Of a stretch of DNA of 64,000 bases, positions 23,601 to 34,900 are shown in pieces. Position 1 is the stretch's first letter. Each line of letters opens with the position of its first letter. The notes below the pieces were generated by a model, which was given only the letters and a program-made list of their open reading frames with translations, had not been told where the DNA came from and did no database searches. The stretch is from Tubulanus polymorphus (Eukaryota; Nemertea; Palaeonemertea; Tubulaniformes; Tubulanidae). The stretch is taken from NCBI RefSeq assembly GCF_964204645.1, contig NC_134035.1, positions 7,564,501 to 7,628,500 of the forward strand, read 5' to 3'. The translations under genes and the position numbers were made by a program.

Positions 23601-26600
23601 ATTATATAAAGTGTTTATATAAATCAATTGTAATGAAACACAAAATGAATTGTTTAAGATCAGAAAATCATGAAATGTATATAAATGAAATTGAAAAAAC
23701 TAGTTTAAATCCATTTGATGATAAAAGGCATATTTTAGATGATGGTATAAAAACATTACCTTATGGTCATTAAAACATAAAATCAAAATCATCATACTCG
23801 AAATCACTACTGGTTTCTTTAATTTTATTTAATTGTTCAGGTTCTTCTTCAATTCCATTTTTCTCATTTAAATAAAGTTCTATCTTGTTCCACATTTCAT
23901 CTCGCTCTCTTTGTTTCTTTTTGTTTGTTAATTCGTCAAATGGAATTATAATATCTATGTTTAAATAATTTACAATCTTATTTAAAAAGAATTCATAATT
24001 TATTGAATCTGTTATTCTATTTTCCAAATGATACATTAATATTTGTTTGAATATTTTTTTAATATTTTCCATATCTTCTTCTGTTAATTTAGGTTTTTCA
24101 TAATAATCGTTAAATAATAAATATAAATACATTTTCTTTTGTTTTGTGTTAAATGTTGATGGAATAATTGTTTTTATAATATCTTTTTTAGTTATTTCAC
24201 CATTTTTATTTTCTATTATTTTCATTTTTTCAAGCCATTGCATATATTCTGGTGTATGATCTTCTATAGAAAATGTTTTAAAAATTTCATCAAGATAATT
24301 TAATTTTGGTTCTAAGAGAAAATCTCTAGTTTTTTCTTCACCCCATAAATTCTTTTGCCATCCACATTCAACACAAAATAACACAGCACCTTCTTGTCTT
24401 AAGGTCGCATAACTACATTGTGGGCATTTTCGTTTATAATTTATTGGTAATAGATCTTCATTAAGCTCTTGGTATTTTCTTACGTTTTCTTTATGTTTTA
24501 TTGTTCTATTATGTAGATTTGAATTACTTGTTGTAATAATCAATTTACAATATTTACAATAATATGTTTTTCTTGTTAATTCATTATATTGTTTTTCTAA
24601 CTTTTCAACTGTTTCTTTATTATCTGGTAACGTTTTCTCATATTTTATTTTTTCTAATAAATTATTTTTTCTTTCATTGAATTCAGTTTCAAATTTATTA
24701 GAAATTTTATCTATATGTGCTTTACGAAATTGATGATTCTCCCAATCTTCTATATTTTCAGGGTTATATTTTATTCGACAAGGCTCACAGAAATGATCTT
24801 TTATATTATCCTTATCATAGAATAAGAAAGGTCTTTTCCAAATAACTTCAGGTTCAACTTCGGCAGATTTACTATCAACATTAGCCGTTGCGCCATTAAT
24901 TCTACACTTCTCTGAATGTTTTTAACATAATTTCTTGAGAATAATTTATTACATTTTGGACAGTTTATTTTAGGGGGTTTATAATTTTCATCATGTTTTT
25001 TCATATGTCGAGCCATATTACTTTTTCTGATAAGTTCACTACAAATTTCGCATGCTATCTTCTCATCCATTTATTAAGGAAAAATTTTATTAAAATTAAT
25101 TTTTAATGATGAGCGGTAATTTTTTTATGTTATAAATAATGGTAGAATTAAAAGAATACAGAATATTTGTAGATTCTAGAAGGCTTACAAATTATAAATC
25201 TCATAATTTATTAATACAATTAGATAGAGAATTTAAGAATTGCGTTGATTTAAAATTAGTAAATATTAGTTTATGTAATTCTTTTTACAATGTAACGGAT
25301 AAAAGTCTTGAACATTTAATTTTTTCAATCTTTTATAAAAAAAGGAATAAATGGTTTTTTATATATTTAAAACCAGGATTATATAATTTAAATACATTAG
25401 CACAAGAAATTAATAGAAAAGCTCGAGCTAAATTAGGAAGTGATTCTGGATTTAATATTAGAATTTTAAAAAGTGCTAGTTCTAATAAAATAAAGATTAG
25501 GTTAGACGAACAATTTAAATTTACAGTAAGAAAACCTTTAGGTAAACTGTTAGGAATTGCCCCTGATATTGTTACAACATATGCAGAAGGTAAATCAAAC
25601 TTAATACCTTTTACACATTTTTATATTTATTGTAATTTAATCGATCCTACAAAAACATTCGAAGCAACTAAAGATATAACTTGTAATTCTGGTTTACTAA
25701 ACATTTTACCATTGAAGAATGTTAAAGAATTTGGAACGCAAATAAATTATAATTTAACAGAATGTGATTTCAAACCATGCATTCCTAGTTTTAATAATTT
25801 TAAATTAGAAATAAGAAATCATAATGGATACTTAATTGATTTGAATAATTTCCCTGTAATTTATGAATTAGTTATAAGATGTAAAGAGTAATTTTTCACC
25901 TATATAAATGAATATAACTGTTGGACCGAGTATATGTTTTGGTTTTGATTTTAAACGTGAGAAAGAAATGAAATTTAATATGAATGATGTAATTACACAT
26001 ATCAAAAATATTGCATTTTCTAATGAAACAACATTTGAGTATGAAACAACAATAGATAAAGAAACTTTTAATGTAGAAAAGATTACTAATTTAATTAGAG
26101 AATCTTTAAGATTTTATGAATTAGATGAAGATTTTATCATCGATGATATCAAAAAAATAATAATTGAAATATATACAAATGAAACTAGTAATAAAATAAA
26201 TGTTGAATTAATCATAAATAAGTTAACTAAATATTTTGAAGATAGTAATTTTTTTGATTAATAAATGAGTGATAATAAGTGGATAATAACTGGATTATAT
26301 AATGGAGCATTACTATCAGTTGGAACGGTTGGTTATTCAATGGTATTAAAAAAAGTATTCAAAATGGGAAGCGTTAATGTTGATAGATTTGATATAAATG
26401 ATATTTTAAAGTTAACGTTAACAATTACTTTATCTAATTTAACAATTGATTATTTGGAAAAACAAAAATATATTCCTCCCATATAAATGAATAATTTTTT
26501 TGCTAAATAAATGGCTTCTGCAATTATAACTATTATAGGATCAGCAATTGTTAACGCTTTAGCATTTACAGGTGGTGGTTATTTATTTAAACATATTGAT

Positions 26601-28946
26601 AAAAATAGTTCATTAGGAGAACAAAGAAGACATAACTTAGCGTTAGAGAAATATAATAAAGATGCAGAAGAATATAGAGAAAAGAGACAAAACTATATGG
26701 ATTACATCAATAAAGAATTATATGATCAGAAGATTTCACATAGAGATTTTCAATCAGTTGATGATGCAATGAGTTTATATAACGCGGTAACCAATAAAGA
26801 AAAATTACATCTATACAAACCTAAATTATCAGATTATTATACCCCAAGTAAAGAACAACAGAAATATGAAATAATATGGATTTTAGGTGGAACAGTTATT
26901 GTTATATTTGTTGCTTATAAGTTTACTAATTAGTAATTTTTATTCTAAATAAATGGAAGATAAAGTTGATAGTATTGATATCATTCCTCATGATATAAAT
27001 AAAACTAAATTAAAAATATATTTAGAAAAACAAATATTAGAATTTGAAAGTGACCTAAAGATAAAAAAGAAAAAATATTTAAAAAGTAAAATTATATATT
27101 ATTTGATTATAAGTGGTTCGGTTACAATTAGTTCTGTAATAACATTTCTAGCAATATTCAGTCCATTAACACCTTTAGCTATATCAATTGGTGTATTAGG
27201 ATTAAGTTCAAGTGTTTTAACTGGTATAAGTTCAAAATTAAATATAAAAAGTAATAAAGAAAAAATAAAATCTAATATAAAAGAAATTAATAAATTAAAG
27301 AATACACTAGATTATATAATAAGTTTAAATGGTCATATAACAGTTGAAGAACAAGATAAATTATTAAAAGAATTAATAAATTATTAATTTTTTAATTATA
27401 TAAATGGTAGATAGTTTTCCAAAAGCTTTCCAATATAATAAATCAATTAAATATAATATTCCAGCAATAGATTTTAATAAAGATATTACATATAGAAATG
27501 AAGTTTTAAATTCATTAATTGATTTATATATTTATGTTACTGAAACTAATAATTTTAATGCAAAGATGGAAAATATATTTCATGTATATTTAATTGATTT
27601 TAAAAAATTGAAAGATGAAAAACAATGGTTATTAAAATCTAATATGAAGTATTGGCAGAATCAATTAAATTTTGCTGTTTATTGTGCAACAACAGGATGT
27701 GGAATTAGTTGGAATGATCATTTGAATAATTCTAAATATAAACTAATTCAAAGTTTATTTAGATTTCATACATACTTTCAAATCAGAATAATATTAAATG
27801 AATTAGAGTGTGCTTTACCAGGATCTAGATATTTTAAAGAATTGGATAATAATATTAATTTATCTAAGTTTTATAAAATTTGCAATGAATTTAATATAGA
27901 TATAAATAATTCTGATTTTAGAATAAAAATTGGAACAATAAGATCACTTCCATGCCCTAGAAAGATTGCAGAATATTGTGCACTTCCTATACCATCTAAT
28001 AGTTTTTATAATATCTATAATAAAAAATTAGGTTATGGTAAAATAGAAACAAAGGATTTAGAAACATTAAATTTCAATAAATTACCGAAATTTTATGATA
28101 ATTTAAAACAAGAAAACAATAATGGTTGGGTATATTTTATTTTAGAAAATAGTGAAGGTTTTACTAAATCAGGTATAGAAAGAATAAATCAATCTATTAG
28201 AACTTATTTGATATGTATTTTAGGCGCGCAAGTTGAAACAAGATCACCGATAATTGGAAATTTGAATACATCATTCGATACACAAAAACAATTCAAAGTT
28301 TTATTTGAAGATTCAATTCATAATGATAAAAATAGATCGATTCCAGAAAACATTATAAGATATCAAAATTATTTAGATAAATCTCATGTAAGACTTAATT
28401 ATTGTATAGGCCCTAATCTATTAATTATTTCTAATGATTTAGTATTAAAGATGGGAAATATAATTGGTTATAATAATCTAAGTAAAACTGCGACAATAAA
28501 TAATTCATTTGGATTAAATGATATAAATAAAAAGATTATTACTGCTCCAAAATTAATGGAAGGTGAAAAAAATAAAAAACATATTCAATCAACTGAAACT
28601 AAAACTAAGAATATTAAATTGGATAATGATTCCAAAATAAAAGATTACAATACATCAGAAGATATAAAAACTGATAATATTCAACATGATATAATTAAAC
28701 AAAATGACGATAATAAATCCCATGAAAATACTAAATTAGCTATAACTTGTATAGGAATTGTAATCGGAGGAATATTATATTTTAAATTTTAATTTTTTTA
28801 TTATGTAAATGGATGTAAAAGGTGTAGAAGATATTCCATTGGATCCTTTAGATGAACCTGGTATAAGTGATGAACAACAACCTGATTTTGATGAAACAAG
28901 TTTCAGTAATGATAATAAAACGGTATATAATACTAATTTAGGTGAA

Positions 28947-28979
<33 letters not shown>

Positions 28980-31900
28980 TATGATGATCCCGAATTACAT
29001 GAAAAATTAAATAAAATTAAAATTAAAATAACAGTTACAATTGTTAACGAAATATTGCCAAAAGATGTAATAGATGAAATTGGTTCAGAAGAAATTGTAA
29101 AACAAATTTTAAAAGATGATCCATTTTTCATGAATAATTTAAAATTAAAAAATAATGTGTGGTATTATAATGTTGAATTAAATAACAAAATTGTATCAGT
29201 TCAATTATCTAAAATGAGACAAGAAAATCTGTTCCATATAGAAATGCGAGCAAGATCTACAATTGAAGGTTCAAAAGGCGGTAGAGAATTTCTCAGAATT
29301 ATATGGAATGCAATCAATAGAATAAATGAAGAAGAACCAATTCCTAATATTGATATAAACAAATATTCACCATTTAAAAATCCAAATCCAAATCCTACTG
29401 ATTTTGATCCAGAGATGGAAGAGAATAGAAATCGATTAGATAGATTAAGATCTTCAACACCCGAAACATCTAGAAGAGATATTCAACAAATTGATAATGA
29501 TTCAAATCAATTACAATTAGGAAAACATTTTGATAGCATGTTAGATGCAATTCATTCATTTGACGAAGAGATGAATAGTATTTTAGATACACCCAGTACT
29601 GAAACTGAAATAAATCGAATACAATCTTTACTAGAAAAAGGATTACTTGATTTAACTGATGAAGAATTAAAAGAATTTCCTGAACAAGCACGTAGAGAAA
29701 TTAAAGGAATGCAAGAATCAGCTGGTGAAATTGCTAATATTAAGATGAGATTTTCTAAAATAACCATATTAGAAAAAGAATTAGTTAATGTAGATGAAGA
29801 ATTAAAACAATTAGAATTAAATAGAGATCTTCAATTAATCGAGGAAGCTGATTATGAAAGCAGAAAGTTAGCTTTAGAAAAAGAAATAGATGATTTAGAA
29901 TATAACATAAAATTACAAAAAGAAGAAAGAGATACATTATTAAAATCATATGATCTTAATCATATTAAAAAATTAAAAGTTATTTTTAAAGATTTGTTGA
30001 TAAAACCAGATTCTAAAATATCATTGAAAGATAGAATAAAATTATTATTTAAATTAGAAGGAATAACAATTCTTTCAATTCTAACAGCTGTAACTATGGT
30101 ATTTACAACAATTGGTTTAGCTATATCAAATGCTTTAAAATCTACTCCTACTCCCACTCCAAATAAACCAGATAAACCTCCAGGCAATAATTCTATACAA
30201 GATAAAGTTAAGGATGGTTTAAAGAAATTAGCAAAATATTTATGGGAACTATCTAAAAAATCTGCTGCAGCTTTACCAGGAGTTATTGCATCAATTGTTG
30301 GTTTTATATTGAAATCTGCAGGAAACATTATTAACTTTGCTGCTGAACATATTATTTTATTTTTAATTACAGTTGTAAGTGCTATTATTTTTGGTTTAGT
30401 AAATATGATATCAAAAAATATCAAGTAAACCATGATATCAAAAAATATCAAGTAAACCATGATATCAAAAAATAAATAATTAATTTTTTTGTTAAATAAA
30501 TGAGTGGGAGTTATATAAGTCCTTTGAAGAATCATAGAATATCTAATGCTATTAAAGCAGAAAGATCACATCATATAATTACTCATAACCCTTCTAATAT
30601 TAATCCCGATGAAACTTTATACGTTAGAATCCCTCGATTAACACAAAATACTTTTTATGTTCCAAACAGTATTTATTTATCAACCGATATAAAAGTAACT
30701 GGCCATGATAACAATTATGTTGTTGATAATGTTGGAAGATATTTGATTAAAAAATTAACTATAAAGATTGGTCCGGAAACAGTTTTCTCATTAGATGATT
30801 ATAATTTATTTATGCATTATAAAGATTTATGGTTAACTAAAGAAAATAGAAATAATATGATATTTCAAGGCATCCAATCGGAAAACCATAATAAATTAAG
30901 ATCTGAAGCCAATAATGCAGTAGTAACTCGTGCCACAGATAATTTGATTAAAAAGATTTATGGAAGCAAATATAAAATTCCATTAGACTTTGAATTGATA
31001 AATAATAATGCACCTTTATATAAATACGCAATTCAAGAAGATATTATATTTGAGATAACATTTGCTCCTGTAAATGAAATTGTATTATCTAGCGTTGTTA
31101 AAGATATGGGTTATAAATTATCGAATATATGTTTAGAATATAACACAGTAACTAATGAAAATATTGCTAGCACAATTCAAACTCAATACAATCAAGGATT
31201 TTCATTATTATATGATTATATTGATAAATTTAAAACTGTAACTATTAATGCAAATGATGAAATAATTAATGAGAATATTAACTTTCCTAGAAGATCTATT
31301 AAAGGTATATTAATATTTTTTACTATTGCAACATATTCTAATGGTGCAATAAATGTTGATAATTATTATAATCCTGAAATAACAAAAGTAGAAATAACTA
31401 TCGAAGGTATAGCGAATAAAATATTTTGTCAAGGAATGAGAATGATAGATCAATGGCCAGAAATTAGAAAACATTTTATGAATGAAAAAGTAAAATCATT
31501 TGAAAATTGTAATATTAATCAAATTGATTATTATACTGGTAATAAATATGCATTATGGTTAGATTTTAGAACAACTGAAGATAACTTATTACATGGTTCT
31601 GGAAAAAAACTACAAAATACAAAAGATGGAATACAATTATTCATGAAAAAGAATAAAGGAATCAAAAATTTTAAAATGCACATTTATATTATATCTGATG
31701 CGCAATTAAATATTGTAAATTCACAATTAGATAGTATTCAATATTAGAAATATAAAGTTAAAATTAAGTGTATATAAATGGGTGGTAAAAAATCTCCTAA
31801 TACTAAAGAACAATATTTAAGAAATTTATATTACAACCCTGAGAGTTCGGTTGCTTATTCTTCTACTAAAAATATATGGCGTAAAGTAAAACAAGATAAA

Positions 31901-34900
31901 TTAGATAAGATAATCCCACAAAATTTAGTTAAATATAAAGATATAAATGAATTTATGTTAGAACAACCAACGTATACAACACATAAAAAAATTGTTAGAA
32001 AATATAAAACTCGTAAAACTATGGTAAGTTATGTAGATCAACAGTGGCAAGGAGATTTAATTGATATGAAAAATGTTAAGAAAGATAATGATGATTATTG
32101 GTGGTTATTGAATATAATTGATATTTTTAGTCGTTATGTATGGAGCTTCCCACTTTATAGAAAAGATGCTGTACAAACATCAAATGTTTTAAGAAAATTT
32201 CTTTCGGATGATAAACTAAAACCAGAAAAAATACAATTTGATGATGGAAAAGAATTTGATAATTCACTTGTTCATGAACTCTTAGATAATCATAATATTA
32301 AATATTTTTCAACAAAATCAGATAAAAAAGCAGCAGTTGTTGAACGATTTAATAGAACATTAAGAACAAGAATGTGGAAATATTTTACAGCAAATAATAC
32401 TTTTAAATGGATTGATATTTTACCAAAATTGATAGAAGGATATAATAATTCTTATCATTCTTCTATTGGAATGAAACCTATTGATGCTAGAAAACCTGAA
32501 AATGCTGAAATTGTTTGGAATAATTTATATGGAGCATTTCTTATAGATGATTTTGGCGAACCTAAATTTAAAGTTGGTCAAAATGTTAGAATTTCTAAGT
32601 ATAAAAAGATATTTGATAAAGGATACGATCGAAATTTTACTAGAGAAATATATAAAATAAAAAAGGTAATAACAACAAAACCATATGTCTATAAATTAGA
32701 AGATTTAGATGGTGAAGAAGTTGATGGCTACTTTTACGAAGAAGAATTAAGTTTAACTACTGAAAATCTAGAACAAGAATATAAAATTGAAAAAGTAATA
32801 AAAACAAAAACTATTAAAAGAAAAAAATATTCTTTAGTAAAATGGGTTGGATGGCCAGATAAATTTAATGAATGGATATTATCAAGTAAAATTAAAAATA
32901 TATAAATGAATAAGGAATTATTCATATTTGAGCCTCATAATATGTTAATTTCTGGTGTAACAAATTGTGGAAAAACTTATTTTATATTACATTTATTAGA
33001 AACTGTTTACGAAAACTATTTTGATAATATAGTATTATTTTGTCCAACATATGAATTTAATCAAACTTATGATAGAAACATTACTAGAAATAATAAATTT
33101 ATTATATTAGATCCTAAAACAGTAAAAGAAAATTTAGATAATTGTATAAAAATAGCAATTGATATTTATAAAGGATCAAATACATTATTTATCATAGATG
33201 ATTGTGCTAATCTACATGATTCAAAAGTTAGAGAAAGTGAGTTATGTTATTTAGCTTTCTCTGGAAGACATTTTGGGATAACAACTTGGGTTTTAAATCA
33301 AAAATATAATTCAATTGTTAAAGATTTTAGAGAAAACATTAGATTTCTAGTTTTATTCTACAATAAAGATAGAAAATCAATGAAAAATGCACTTGAGGAA
33401 AATGATATTATTCCACATGATTTACATAATGAATATATGGATGAGTTGAAAAATATTAAAAGATCAAAATTACTATTTAGATTACAACACCCATTTAAAT
33501 ATGAATTTATTTAAATTCAACTAGTTTGTTAATCTAATTGAATTCTAGTTACATTCTAGTTGAATTCTAGTTGTTAGTAGTTGAAACAAAAATCAATTAG
33601 ATTTAACAATATTTCAACTAGCTTGTTAATCTATTTTAATTCTAGTTACATTCTAGTTGAATTCTAATTGTTAGTAGTTGAAACAAAAATCAACTAGAAT
33701 GTAACTAGAAATAAACAAAAACAACAATATTTCAACTAGCTTGTTAATCTAGTTGAATTCTAGTTACATTCTAGTTGAATTCTAGTTGCAACAACACAAC
33801 TAATTTGTTTGTTATATAAATGGGAGGTGAAAAGAAAATAAAATCTAAAAATGGTGATGTTACAATTGAAAAAACTTTAGATGATTTAGGAATAACAGAA
33901 ACAAAATTAACTCCAGATGATGGTGCTTTAAATAATGTTACAACAAATAATAATTATGAATATTATCTTTATTGTAAACATCAATTAGAAATATTAATAG
34001 CATCTGGAAAATGTAAAAATTTTGTCGGTAAAAATTTAACTTATAATGAATTAGATACAATGAAATCGGATGAAATTATTAGATTATTTAAGATTTATGA
34101 AGCCGCGAGAACAGCTAGAATTAATGATGCGATATCAGAAAATGTAGTAAAAGGTTATAGTAAATTATGTAATTATATACTACCAATTGAAAATGAAAAT
34201 AGATTATATTCCGATTTAAAAAATGATTATTTAGTTATGACTGAATTAAATAAATGGATTGGATATTTATCATTTCAATTAGGCGGATTTATGACATTAT
34301 TATCAACTGGAGTTATAACATTTTCAAATATTGAAAGTAAAAATATTTCTATAATAAATGAGCGAGGTGAAAGAAGTGAAGGAATTAACTGTGAAGAAAA
34401 AACCGAGAACTCAGAAACAAATTGAATGGTCTCGACAATTAGGAATTAAATCACAAGAATATAAAAAAGCTGTAAAAGAAAAAATAAGTAATAAAAATGT
34501 TAATAAAAATGGTGAAAATATTGTTATTTCTACTCCTTCTGATAGTAGAATATTTGATAAATATTTATATTTTACAGTTGGATTTGTAATTGTGTTCATT
34601 TTGATTGGGTGTAATTGGTATAAGAAATCAAATAAAATTCATGATATTAGTAATTCTGAACCAACTGCTATCAAAAATGAAAATACTTCTGAAATTCCAA
34701 AATTAATAATAAAAAAAATGGATTAATATTTTAGAAAAAAAGCAAAAAAATAATTGAATATCTCACTACTTTTGTCTATCTATGCGGAGCAATTAAATTG
34801 TCCAGATAAGTCATTTCGGATTCTAGATATTCATTATTTTTACTAATTTATTTTTTTTAAATTTAATCAACAATTTCTAAATCATGATGGCCATCTTCAT

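Noticed and set aside
26487-26510. Tiny frame (seven codons) starting in TATAAATG between two element genes
   Set aside because: Too short to support as a gene; noted only as another occurrence of the start motif.
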